Source: Bacteroides fragilis (GTDB lineage: Bacteria; Bacillota; Clostridia; Lachnospirales; Lachnospiraceae). Taken from it: 64,000 nt of DNA. Each line of letters starts with the position of its first letter. Position 1 is the stretch's first letter. The DNA lies in contig JAMPFK010000002.1 in assembly GCA_023664485.1 (NCBI GenBank), forward strand, positions 186,001 to 250,000. The letters are read 5' to 3'. Positions 1 to 7,839 of this stretch are shown one piece after another. Below the pieces are notes generated by a model that saw nothing but the letters and a program-made list of their open reading frames with translations, was not told the DNA's origin and did no database searches. A program made the position numbers and the translations under genes.

Positions 1-53
1 ACGGTATACCGATGAAGCTGCTGTATGGGCTGACAAGAGGGTTGATTCGATGA
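1..53 (+). CDS. 3' end of an unidentified upstream gene
   Basis: The reading frame starting at base 3 is open from the window edge and ends with a TGA at 51-53. Its last residues read GIPMKLLYGLTRGLIR. The stop overlaps the next start codon in the arrangement ATGA (50-53), which is typical of translational coupling within an operon. Too little is visible to assign a family. Confidence 0.4.
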   Translation, partial: GIPMKLLYGLTRGLIR

Positions 54-628
54 AAAAGAGAGTGCAAAAGGGCAGTTATGGCTATATCTCCTGTCAGAAA
101 AAGATATCCGCCGCGCGGACCGTCCTTTTTTTCGCCCTGTCGCTCGCGGTATACGGTATCGGCATCTATTCCACCGGCAGCAATCAGAATCTGCTGACTG
201 TCGTTGCGGTGCTCGGCTGTCTGCCGTCCTGCAAGAGCGCGGTCAATGCGGTCATGTTCTTCCGGGCCGAGGGGTGCAGTCAGGCGGCCTTTGAGAAAAT
301 TTCCAAAGCAACCGCTTATGATACGGAACTTACCGGCTTTTATGACATGTATTTCACTTCCTATAAAAAGAATTTTCCGCTCAGCCATATGGTATTGAAA
401 GGAAATGTCATATGCGGCTATACGGAAAGCGGGAAATGCGACTGCAGGGCCGGCGAACAGCACCTGGAACAGATGCTGGTACAGGACGGCTACAAGCATA
501 TGACGGTCAAAATTTTCGATAATCTCGATAAATATATAGACCGACTCGGTCAATTGTCAAGGCTGGAGGCGGAAGAGAACAGGAACCGTGAGGGAATGAT
601 CCGGATGTTCTATTCCATCTCATTGTAG
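50..628 (+). CDS. small membrane protein of unknown function
   Basis: The gene encodes 192 residues that I do not recognise. Two hydrophobic segments at about residues 23-42 and 47-70 suggest a short membrane hairpin, followed by a soluble C-terminal domain of about 120 residues. The tail contains a cysteine-bearing stretch (CGYTESGKCDC) and a charged helical region. The start ATG at 50 overlaps the upstream stop and is preceded by AGAGGG at a good distance. It lies 38 bp upstream of an RluA-type pseudouridine synthase on the same strand, so the two are probably co-transcribed. No enzymatic motif was seen. Confidence 0.7.
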   Translation: MKKRVQKGSYGYISCQKKISAARTVLFFALSLAVYGIGIYSTGSNQNLLTVVAVLGCLPSCKSAVNAVMFFRAEGCSQAAFEKISKATAYDTELTGFYDMYFTSYKKNFPLSHMVLKGNVICGYTESGKCDCRAGEQHLEQMLVQDGYKHMTVKIFDNLDKYIDRLGQLSRLEAEENRNREGMIRMFYSISL

Positions 629-666
629 GCGGGACCTTTAGCCGCAGGCGGACAGGGCAGGGAAAA

Positions 667-1635
667 ATGATGTATCAGAGAACGATTACGGAGCGGGAAG
701 CGGGACAGCGGTTCGATAAATATCTGCGCAAGCTGTTCCCGGAGGCGGGAAGCGGCTTTTTGTATAAAATGCTGCGGAAAAAAAATATCGTATTGAATCA
801 GAAGAAGGCCGACGGAAGCGAAAAGCTTCTCTGCGGCGACGTAGTCGCCGTCTATTTTGCGCAGGAGACGCTGCAAAAATTCATGGGAGAGCAGCCCGTC
901 CTGCCCCCGCAGAGCGGAATCGCAGATATCGCCGTCCTGTATGAGAACGAACATCTTCTGCTGGCGGATAAACCTGCGGGCGTCCTGACGCAGAAGGCGG
1001 CCGGGAAGGATGTTTCTTTGAACGAATGGCTCATAGATTATCTGCTCGCCAAAAGAGAGATAACGCAGGAAGATCTGCAGACTTTCCGTCCTTCCGCCTG
1101 CAACAGGCTGGACAGGAATACGAGCGGCATCGTGCTCTGTGCCAAATCCGTGGCAGGAGCCCAGATGCTTTCCGGGGTTCTGAGAACGCGAAGCCTGCAT
1201 AAATATTACAGGCTCTATGTCAAAGGAAGTCTGACGAAAGAGCAGACGATTGAAGGCTTTCTTCTGAAAGATAAAAAAAGCAATAAAGTGAAGATTTCCC
1301 ATACGGAAGAGGGCGGCGAAAAGGATTCCTTTATTCGGACAAGATATATACCGGTCCGGCAGGAAAAGGATAAGACGCTGCTGGACGTGGAACTGATCAC
1401 CGGGAAACCCCATCAGATACGGGCGCATCTTGCAGACATCGGGCATCCGCTTCTTGGCGATTATAAATACGGCGACAGGGCCTGGAACGACGAATACCGC
1501 AGGCAGTATTCTGTGAAACATCAGATCCTTCATGCGTATAAGGTCGTCTTTCCGCGTCTGGAAGAGCCTTTTGGAGATGTCAGCGAAAGGAGCTTTTATG
1601 CGCCGTTCCCGGAGATTTTTGAAAAAATCAGATGA
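667..1635 (+). CDS. RluA-family RNA pseudouridine synthase
   Basis: A protein of 322 residues with an N-terminal S4-like RNA-binding region (about residues 10-75) followed by the RluA catalytic domain. The signature RLDRNTSG near residue 145 carries the catalytic aspartate that isomerises uridine to pseudouridine in rRNA or tRNA. The late motif HQIRAHLADIGHPLLGDYKYG is the conserved C-terminal block of the family (positions about 1410-1470). The target base cannot be deduced from sequence. The start ATG follows AGGGAAAA closely, and a second ATG lies immediately after it. A second family member is at 31570-32505, so this paralogue probably modifies a different site. Confidence 0.9.
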   Translation: MMYQRTITEREAGQRFDKYLRKLFPEAGSGFLYKMLRKKNIVLNQKKADGSEKLLCGDVVAVYFAQETLQKFMGEQPVLPPQSGIADIAVLYENEHLLLADKPAGVLTQKAAGKDVSLNEWLIDYLLAKREITQEDLQTFRPSACNRLDRNTSGIVLCAKSVAGAQMLSGVLRTRSLHKYYRLYVKGSLTKEQTIEGFLLKDKKSNKVKISHTEEGGEKDSFIRTRYIPVRQEKDKTLLDVELITGKPHQIRAHLADIGHPLLGDYKYGDRAWNDEYRRQYSVKHQILHAYKVVFPRLEEPFGDVSERSFYAPFPEIFEKIR

Positions 1636-1674
1636 GCGGCGTTATCGATAAATCTGCAGCTGCATGGAGGTCAT

Positions 1675-2211
1675 ATGGCAACTTGGAATTCCAGAGGGCT
1701 TCGCGGTTCTACCCTGGAAGATCTGATCAACCGCACCAATGAAAAATATCTGGAAAACGGTCTGGCGCTTATCCAGAAGATACCGACGCCGATTACGCCG
1801 ATCAACATTGATAAACAGAGCAGACACATTACGCTCGCTTATTTCGGGCAGAAAAGCACCGTCGATTATATCGGCGCCGTACAGGGGATTCCGGTCTGTT
1901 TCGATGCGAAGGAATGCGCCTCGGACACGTTCGCGCTCCAGAATATCCACGACCATCAGGTGGCCTTTATGGAACGGTTCGAACGCCAGAAAGGAATCGC
2001 TTTCTTTCTGATTTATTATACGCACCGGGACATTTTTTATTATCTGCCCTATGAAATGCTGCGTTTCTTCTGGGACAGGGCTAAGGACGGAGGACGGAAG
2101 AGCTTCCGCTATGAGGAATTGAACCCGGCGTATGTGCTGCCAAAGAAGCACGGGATTCTGGTGCCGTACCTGGATATGCTGCAGAAAGATCTGGATGACC
2201 GGGCCGATTAG
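1675..2211 (+). CDS. recU: Holliday junction resolvase RecU
   Basis: A protein of 178 residues resembling RecU, the Gram-positive resolvase that cleaves four-way DNA junctions and assists RecA and RuvAB. The start of the protein has the family pattern NSRG...LEDLIN..TN. The nuclease core is visible as VDYIGAVQG followed by DAKE (about residues 62-84), the Asp and Glu/Lys cluster that binds metal in RecU. It is slightly shorter than Bacillus RecU (about 206 residues), mainly at the N terminus. A strong GGAGG lies just before the ATG. It follows the pseudouridine synthase by 39 bp and may share its transcript. Confidence 0.9.
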   Translation: MATWNSRGLRGSTLEDLINRTNEKYLENGLALIQKIPTPITPINIDKQSRHITLAYFGQKSTVDYIGAVQGIPVCFDAKECASDTFALQNIHDHQVAFMERFERQKGIAFFLIYYTHRDIFYYLPYEMLRFFWDRAKDGGRKSFRYEELNPAYVLPKKHGILVPYLDMLQKDLDDRAD

Positions 2212-2227
2212 CGTTCCAGGGATAGAA

Positions 2228-2256
2228 TTGACAAACATTTGTTTTTTCGATATACT
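2228..2256 (+). promoter_or_regulatory. sigma-A-type promoter of the his operon
   Basis: TTGACA at 2228-2233 and TATACT at 2251-2256 are separated by exactly 17 bp. This is a near-consensus housekeeping promoter placed about 85 bp before hisZ. No other good promoter is seen before the his genes. Confidence 0.8.
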
Positions 2257-2288
2257 ACATATGTTCGTCAGGCCGGCTGATTAGCGAA

Positions 2289-2308
2289 TTAACGCTTTAA
2301 AGCGTTAA
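2289..2308. promoter_or_regulatory. perfect 20-bp palindrome in the hisZ leader, possible operator
   Basis: TTAACGCTTTAAAGCGTTAA is a perfect inverted repeat lying downstream of the -10 element and about 30 bp before the hisZ start. Its place inside the initially transcribed region would suit a repressor roadblock, or an RNA hairpin in the leader. It is not followed by a T run, so it is not an intrinsic terminator. No T-box features (such as the T-box motif or an aminoacyl specifier stem) were seen. The binding protein is unknown. Confidence 0.5.
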
Positions 2309-2340
2309 AGCGGCGGAACAGAAAGGACAGGAACATCAGG

Positions 2341-3492
2341 ATGAACAGGAAACTGGTACATACGCCGGAAGGTGTCAGAGACATTTACGGCGATGAAGAA
2401 GAGAAAAAACTGAGAGTGGAGAGGCTTTTATCGGAAAAGATCCATGCCTATGGATGCCGGGATATCCAGACGCCGACATTTGAATTCTTCGACGTTTTTT
2501 CCAAAGAGGTAGGAACGACACCTTCGAAGGAATTGTATAAATTTTTTGACAAGGAAGGCAATACGCTCGTTCTCCGGCCTGATTTTACGCCGTCCATCGC
2601 CAGATGCGCGGCGAAATATTTCATGGACGAGGAGGTCCCGATCCGCCTCTGCTACCAGGGGAACACCTTCACCAATACGTCCAGTCTGCGGGGAAAGCTG
2701 AAAGAGGTCACGCAGATGGGCGTGGAGCTGATCGGAGACGCTTCCGTCTATGCGGACGCGGAGATGATCGCGATGGTGATAGAGTCCCTTTATCATGCGG
2801 GACTCACGGATTTTCAGGTAAGTATCGGAAATCTGGAATATTTTAAGGGTATCTGCGCGGAAGCCGGACTGGACGAAAAGACGGAGCTCACGCTCCGGGA
2901 ACTCATATCGGGGAAAAACTATTTCGGCGCGGAGGAGCTGCTTTCCGATAAGAAGGTAAAGGAAAAAGACAAAGCGGCATTATTAAAAACGAGCGACCTG
3001 TTCGGCTCGACAGAGGCTTTGGAGGAGGCGGGGAAAGCGGTCAACAACAGGCGTTCCCTGAAAGCGATCGAACGGCTGGAACGGGTCTATCAGGTACTTT
3101 GCGATTACGGCGTGGAAAAATATGTTTCTTTTGACCTTACCATGCTGAGCAAGTATAATTACTATACGGGCATTATCTTTAAAGGATATACCTACGGCGT
3201 AGGCGATACGATCGTGAAGGGCGGCAGGTACGATACGCTGCTCGGCCGCTTCGGAAAGGATGCGCCGGCGATCGGCTTCATGATAGCGGTGGACGATCTG
3301 CTCCTGGCTATGGAGCGTCAGCATGTACTGTCCGCCCATACGGCAAAACGAATACAGCTCCATTATGACGATCAGAACTTCGGGGAAAAGCTGCGGGAAG
3401 CCCGGATGCTGCGCGCGGAGGGCAAGGCCGTAGAACTGTTACCGGAGAATCGCCGCGCGATTCCCCATGAAATGGAGGCTGCGCATGAGTGA
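2341..3492 (+). CDS. hisZ: ATP phosphoribosyltransferase regulatory subunit HisZ
   Basis: A protein of 383 residues with the class II histidyl-tRNA synthetase-like fold that lost aminoacylation and serves as the regulatory partner of short-form HisG in the first step of histidine synthesis. Visible family features are the N-terminal TPEGVRDIYGDE, the motif-2-like segment LRPDFTPSIARCAAK, and the late FDLTMLSKYNYYTGIIFKGY and GGRYDTLLGRFG blocks (about residues 260-305). The neighbour hisG encodes the short catalytic subunit, which needs HisZ. The two genes overlap by 8 bp, so stoichiometric synthesis by coupling is likely. The start follows AAAGGACAGG. Confidence 0.93.
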   Translation: MNRKLVHTPEGVRDIYGDEEEKKLRVERLLSEKIHAYGCRDIQTPTFEFFDVFSKEVGTTPSKELYKFFDKEGNTLVLRPDFTPSIARCAAKYFMDEEVPIRLCYQGNTFTNTSSLRGKLKEVTQMGVELIGDASVYADAEMIAMVIESLYHAGLTDFQVSIGNLEYFKGICAEAGLDEKTELTLRELISGKNYFGAEELLSDKKVKEKDKAALLKTSDLFGSTEALEEAGKAVNNRRSLKAIERLERVYQVLCDYGVEKYVSFDLTMLSKYNYYTGIIFKGYTYGVGDTIVKGGRYDTLLGRFGKDAPAIGFMIAVDDLLLAMERQHVLSAHTAKRIQLHYDDQNFGEKLREARMLRAEGKAVELLPENRRAIPHEMEAAHE

Positions 3493-4129
3493 AGAAAGAT
3501 ACCTGACCTTTGCGCTGGCAAAGGGCAGGCTTGCGAATAAAACAATGGAATTATTAGAGGAAATCGGCATTACCTGTGAGGAAATGAAGGATAAAAATTC
3601 CAGGAAGCTGATTTTTGTCAACGAAGAGAAAAAACTGAAATTTTTCCTCGCCAAGGGGCCGGATGTGCCGACCTATGTGGAATATGGCGCGGCGGACATC
3701 GGCGTTGCCGGCAAGGATACGATCATGGAAGAGGACCGGCATGTCTACGAAGTGCTGGATCTTGGCTACGGAAAGTGCCGGATGTGCATCTGCGGCCCGG
3801 AAAGCGCGAAAGAGCTTTTAAAACATCATGAGATGATACGCGTTGCGAGCAAATATCCCAATATCGCCAAAGATTATTTTTATAATAAGAAACACCAGAC
3901 GGTGGATATCATTAAGCTGAACGGCTCCGTGGAGCTCGGACCGATCGTAAAGCTCTCGGATGTCATCGTGGATATTGTGGAGACGGGTTCTACCCTGAAA
4001 GAGAACGGCCTGCGGGTACTGGAAGAAATCTGTCCGCTCTCGGCGCGCATGATCGTCAATCAGGTGAGCATGCAGATGGAGCCGGAGCGCATCAGGAGGC
4101 TGATCACAGATTTGAGAAATCATTTATAA
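3485..4129 (+). CDS. hisG: ATP phosphoribosyltransferase catalytic subunit, short form
   Basis: A protein of 214 residues that condenses ATP and PRPP to phosphoribosyl-ATP, committing to histidine synthesis. It begins TFALAKGRL and carries the PRPP-binding segment DIVETGSTLKENGL near its end. The length and the lack of a C-terminal allosteric domain mark the short HisG form that works with HisZ. I chose the ATG at 3485 (MSEERYL) because GGAGG at 3474-3478 is ideally spaced for it. An upstream in-frame ATG at 3467 has no suitable ribosome site. It overlaps the end of hisZ. Confidence 0.93.
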   Translation: MSEERYLTFALAKGRLANKTMELLEEIGITCEEMKDKNSRKLIFVNEEKKLKFFLAKGPDVPTYVEYGAADIGVAGKDTIMEEDRHVYEVLDLGYGKCRMCICGPESAKELLKHHEMIRVASKYPNIAKDYFYNKKHQTVDIIKLNGSVELGPIVKLSDVIVDIVETGSTLKENGLRVLEEICPLSARMIVNQVSMQMEPERIRRLITDLRNHL

Positions 4130-4148
4130 GAAAAGGCGGGAAGCGGCA

Positions 4149-5438
4149 TTGAGAACGATAAAATTAACGGAACAGACAAAGAAAGACCTGTTGAACAGTC
4201 TTTTAAAAAGAAGCCCGAACAATTACGGGCAGTATGAATCGGCGGTGGCAGAAATCGTTGCCGATGTCAGGGAAAGGGGCGACGAGGCCGTTTTCGCGTA
4301 TACAAAAAAATTCGATAAATGGGAGATTCAGGCGGACAACATCCGGGTGACAGAAGAAGAAATCGAAGAAGCCTTTGAGGAAGCGGAGGAAGCTTTTGTC
4401 GGGGTGATGAAGCGGTCTGCGGCAAATATTGCCGATTTCCACAAAAAGCAGCTCCGCAACAGCTGGATCGATACGAAACCCGACGGTTCCATCCTGGGAC
4501 AGCGGATACTGCCGATAGCGGTTTCCGGCGTCTATGTGCCCGGCGGAAAAGCCGCTTATCCGAGCAGCGTCTTAATGAATGTGATTCCTGCAAAAGTGGC
4601 CGGGGTAGGGAGGATCATCATGACTACGCCCGCCGGCGCGGACGGCAGGGTAAATCCGGGGACGCTTGTTGCGGCCAGGATCGCCGGCGTGGAAGAAATT
4701 TACAAAGTCGGCGGCGCACAGGCCATCGCCGCAATGGCATTCGGTACGGAAAGCATTCCCAGGGTCGATAAGATCACGGGACCGGGCAATATCTTCGTAG
4801 CGCTGGCGAAAAGAGCATGCTTCGGCTATGTCAGCATCGACTCGATCGCCGGGCCGAGCGAAATTCTCGTCATTGCGGATGAGACCGCAAATCCGCGTTA
4901 TGTAGCGGCCGATCTGCTTTCCCAGGCGGAACACGACGAGCTGGCCAGCGCGATTTTAATCACCACGAGCGAAGAACTGGCGAAAGAGGTGTCCGAACAG
5001 ATGGAAGGTTTCCTGAAAGAGCTTTCCAGAGCGGAAATCATCCGAAAATCATTGGAACAATATGGCTGTATTCTGATCGCGGATTCCATGGAGGATGCGG
5101 TATCGGCGGCAAATGCCGTCGCTTCGGAGCATCTTGAAATCCTGACGAAGGATCCCTGGGCCGTGATGACCCGCATCGAGAATGCCGGAGCGGTCTTTCT
5201 CGGAGAATATTCCTCGGAGCCTCTCGGCGACTATTACGCGGGGCCGAACCATACGCTGCCGACCAATGGTACGGCGCGGTTCTTCTCCCCGTTAAATGTA
5301 GACGATTTTATGAAGAAAATGAGCGTCATTTCTTATTCCGGAGAGGCGCTTGAACGTGCGCACAGGGATATCGAGCTGTTTGCGGAAAAAGAAGGGCTGA
5401 CGGCTCATGCCAACTCCGTGCGGGTGCGTTTTGAATAA
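4149..5438 (+). CDS. hisD: histidinol dehydrogenase
   Basis: A protein of 429 residues catalysing the last two NAD-dependent oxidations from histidinol to histidine, using a zinc ion. Conserved elements include the core PGGKAAYPSSVLMN (about residues 126-140), GGAQAIAAMAFGTE, the QAEHDE metal/catalytic motif, ASEHLEI with the catalytic Glu-His pair, and the GPNHTLPTNGTARF block. The start codon is TTG at 4149, with a weak AGGCGGG upstream and no nearby in-frame ATG. It lies 19 bp after hisG in the same operon. Confidence 0.94.
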   Translation: MRTIKLTEQTKKDLLNSLLKRSPNNYGQYESAVAEIVADVRERGDEAVFAYTKKFDKWEIQADNIRVTEEEIEEAFEEAEEAFVGVMKRSAANIADFHKKQLRNSWIDTKPDGSILGQRILPIAVSGVYVPGGKAAYPSSVLMNVIPAKVAGVGRIIMTTPAGADGRVNPGTLVAARIAGVEEIYKVGGAQAIAAMAFGTESIPRVDKITGPGNIFVALAKRACFGYVSIDSIAGPSEILVIADETANPRYVAADLLSQAEHDELASAILITTSEELAKEVSEQMEGFLKELSRAEIIRKSLEQYGCILIADSMEDAVSAANAVASEHLEILTKDPWAVMTRIENAGAVFLGEYSSEPLGDYYAGPNHTLPTNGTARFFSPLNVDDFMKKMSVISYSGEALERAHRDIELFAEKEGLTAHANSVRVRFE

Positions 5439-5463
5439 CATATTGAGAGAGGACAGGGACAGA

Positions 5464-6054
5464 ATGGACAGAAGGGCACAAATAAAGCGCAGAACGAAGG
5501 AAACGGATATCGCGCTTTCTCTTACGATAGATGGGACGGGAAAGAGCGAGATCAGTACCGGCATCGGTTTTTTCGATCACATGCTGGAGGGTTTCGCAAA
5601 ACACGGTTTTTTTGATTTGACTTTATCAGTCAATGGAGATTTGGAGGTTGACGGCCATCATACGGTCGAGGATACGGGCATCGTGCTCGGACAGGCGGTC
5701 AAAGAGGCGATCGGCGGCAAAGCCGGTATCCGGCGTTATGGTTATTTTATCCTGCCGATGGACGACGCGCTGTGTTTATGCGCCGTCGATCTGTGCGGCA
5801 GGCCCTATTTTGAGTTCGCCTGCGAATTTCAGGCGGAGCGCGTCGGGACGTTCGAGACGGAGCTCGTAAGGGAGTTCTTTCAATCGGCCGCATATAACGC
5901 GGGAATGAATCTTCATATCAGGATGCTTTCCGGGGAAAATACACATCATATGATAGAAGCGATGTTCAAGGCTTTTGGGAAGGCGCTCGATATGGCGTCC
6001 GGCATGGACGAACGGATTACCGGCGTTTTGAGCACAAAGGGCAGTCTCGGCTGA
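5464..6054 (+). CDS. hisB: imidazoleglycerol-phosphate dehydratase
   Basis: A protein of 196 residues, the usual size for the monofunctional enzyme that dehydrates imidazoleglycerol phosphate to imidazole acetol phosphate using manganese. The metal-binding histidine motifs DHMLEGFAKHG, DGHHTVEDTGI and NTHHMIEAMFKAFG are all present. The frame is open further upstream into hisD. I chose the ATG at 5464 because GAGAGGACAGGGA precedes it and the resulting protein begins at the normal position (RRAQIKRRTKET). No histidinol phosphatase domain is attached, so that activity must come from another gene. Confidence 0.94.
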   Translation: MDRRAQIKRRTKETDIALSLTIDGTGKSEISTGIGFFDHMLEGFAKHGFFDLTLSVNGDLEVDGHHTVEDTGIVLGQAVKEAIGGKAGIRRYGYFILPMDDALCLCAVDLCGRPYFEFACEFQAERVGTFETELVREFFQSAAYNAGMNLHIRMLSGENTHHMIEAMFKAFGKALDMASGMDERITGVLSTKGSLG

Positions 6055-6096
6055 GAATGCCCGGACTTACAGGCAGAGAAAGAATGGGGGACGAAG

Positions 6097-7377
6097 ATGT
6101 ACAAGAAGCTGATACCATGTATTTATCTGTATAAGGGAAATGCTGTCAAGGGATTTTTGGACAGCACCATTTTGGATACGGATCCGGTGTCGCTGGGCAG
6201 ATTTTATGGAGATAACAACGCGGACGAATTAATTGTATACGACCTGTCCGAAGGGGATGCGGAGCACGAAGAAGCGCTGGATATTATCAAACGCCTTTGC
6301 GCCGAAACGGAAATTCCGGTCATCGGCGCCGGGAACGTCCGCCGGATGGAAGATATTAAGAAACTGCTTTATGCGGGCTGTAAAAAAGCGGCGCTGAACT
6401 ATTCCAAAGAGGGAAACGTCGGGATTACGGAAGAAGTATCCCTGAGATTCGGCAAGGATAAAATTGCCGCCTGTATTTCGGATGTACGGGAGATCACGGA
6501 CAACGAAGAGCTTTTGGAGACTTATGTGGAAGAGCTGATTCTCGTTAAGGAACGCTGTATCAAGGAAGCGGCTGCCGTTTCCGCGGTCCCGATGGTCGTA
6601 TCCGTACCGGAGGTATCGTTAGATAAGATTCTGGAACTGCTTTCCAGAAGGAATATATGCGGTATTTCCGGCTATGCCATCAATGAGAACGCAAAAGAAC
6701 TGCTGGCCATCAAAAAGCTGTGCCAGACGAACGGCATTCCGGTCAATACCTATGCGGCGAAGATTACCTGGGATGAATTTAAACTGAATTCCGACGGACA
6801 TATTACCGTCGTTGTGCAGGATTATAAGACCGACGAAGTCCTGATGGTCGCTTATATGGACGAAGAGGCATATAACAGGACGCTGGAAACGGGAATCATG
6901 ACTTATTACAGCCGGAGCAGGAACGAATTGTGGGTAAAAGGCGAGACGAGCGGCCACTATCAGTATGTAAAATCGCTGACGGCAGACTGCGATAAGGATA
7001 CGATCCTCGCCAAAGTGTCCCAGGTGGGCGCAGCCTGTCATACGGGCGCGCATTCCTGTTTTTTCAATGAAATCATGCAGAAGGAATATGAGGAGAACAA
7101 TCCGCTCAGGGTGTTCGAGAAAGTGTCCGCCGTGATTCAGGACAGAAAAGAACATCCGAAAGAGGGATCCTATACCAACTATCTTTTCGATAAGGGAATC
7201 GACAAGATCCTGAAAAAACTCGGTGAGGAGGCGACGGAAATCGTTATTGCCGCCAAAAATCCGAATCCCAATGAAATCAAATACGAAATTTCCGATTTCC
7301 TCTATCACATGATGGTGCTCATGGCGGAAAAAGGCATCACATGGGAAGAAATCACTTCGGAACTGGCAAGAAGATAG
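6097..7377 (+). CDS. hisI: HisF-like domain fused to phosphoribosyl-AMP cyclohydrolase / phosphoribosyl-ATP pyrophosphatase
   Basis: A protein of 426 residues in three parts. Residues about 1-220 resemble the HisA/HisF barrel (IPCIYLYKGNAVKG at the start), residues about 221-330 are HisI (cyclohydrolase, with YSRSRNELWVKGETSG and CHTGAHSCFF), and residues about 335-426 are HisE (pyrophosphatase, with KLGEEATEIVIAAKN). HisI and HisE carry out steps two and three of histidine synthesis. In the first domain the HisF catalytic aspartate position (IPCLD in the family) reads IPCIY, and the second catalytic aspartate (VAID) reads ACIS. The barrel therefore looks non-catalytic, perhaps structural or regulatory. 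It follows hisB by 42 bp with GGGGG before the ATG. Confidence 0.9.
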   Translation: MYKKLIPCIYLYKGNAVKGFLDSTILDTDPVSLGRFYGDNNADELIVYDLSEGDAEHEEALDIIKRLCAETEIPVIGAGNVRRMEDIKKLLYAGCKKAALNYSKEGNVGITEEVSLRFGKDKIAACISDVREITDNEELLETYVEELILVKERCIKEAAAVSAVPMVVSVPEVSLDKILELLSRRNICGISGYAINENAKELLAIKKLCQTNGIPVNTYAAKITWDEFKLNSDGHITVVVQDYKTDEVLMVAYMDEEAYNRTLETGIMTYYSRSRNELWVKGETSGHYQYVKSLTADCDKDTILAKVSQVGAACHTGAHSCFFNEIMQKEYEENNPLRVFEKVSAVIQDRKEHPKEGSYTNYLFDKGIDKILKKLGEEATEIVIAAKNPNPNEIKYEISDFLYHMMVLMAEKGITWEEITSELARR

Positions 7378-7440
7378 GACGTTCTTTTTTGTGCCGCCTT
7401 TTCATAAAATAAGATGAAAGCAGGCATGAAGGGCAGCGTT

Positions 7441-7839
7441 ATGTTGAACAGACAGGAAAAAAGACAGGCGCCGGTCGAAAAGAAAATGAGACTGGCGCAG
7501 TACATACGGGCGGAAAATATGGATAACCGCATGAAGATCAGACAGCGGGAGAAAATCCTGTACGGTACGGAAAATATGCCGCCTTTGTGGAATAAAGGCG
7601 AGCCGCTTCGAATGACGGAATATATGGGAAATGGAGAGGGAACGGGAGAACCCGGAACCGCTTCCGGTACCTTCCGGCTCCGTATGGCGGCGGCTATTTT
7701 ATTATTTATCGGCTTTCTGCTGTGCGACGCCGGGCAGTACCGGCTGTTCGGCTATTCGATGAACGACATTTGCGGGATGATTTCCGAGGATTATTTTCAG
7801 CTCTATGACGCGGAAAGGTTAGAAGAAAAACTATGGTGA
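7441..7839 (+). CDS. single-pass membrane protein of unknown function
   Basis: About 132 residues with no recognised family. The N-terminal 70 residues are highly charged and helical, with many lysines, arginines and glutamates. One membrane segment follows near residues 82-98 (MAAAILLFIGFLLCDAG), then a short C-terminal tail. In-frame ATGs at 7414 and 7429 are possible starts. The ATG at 7441 has AAGGG at a suitable distance and is preferred. The stop overlaps the start of the radical SAM gene by 7 bp, so its translation is coupled to that gene. Confidence 0.6.
   Translation: MLNRQEKRQAPVEKKMRLAQYIRAENMDNRMKIRQREKILYGTENMPPLWNKGEPLRMTEYMGNGEGTGEPGTASGTFRLRMAAAILLFIGFLLCDAGQYRLFGYSMNDICGMISEDYFQLYDAERLEEKLW

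Noticed and set aside
610..1533. 307-codon minus-strand open frame
   Set aside because: It is antisense to the RluA-family gene, which has clear catalytic motifs.
2257..2340. T-box leader for the histidine operon
   Set aside because: The leader is too short and lacks the T-box sequence and a terminator/antiterminator pair.
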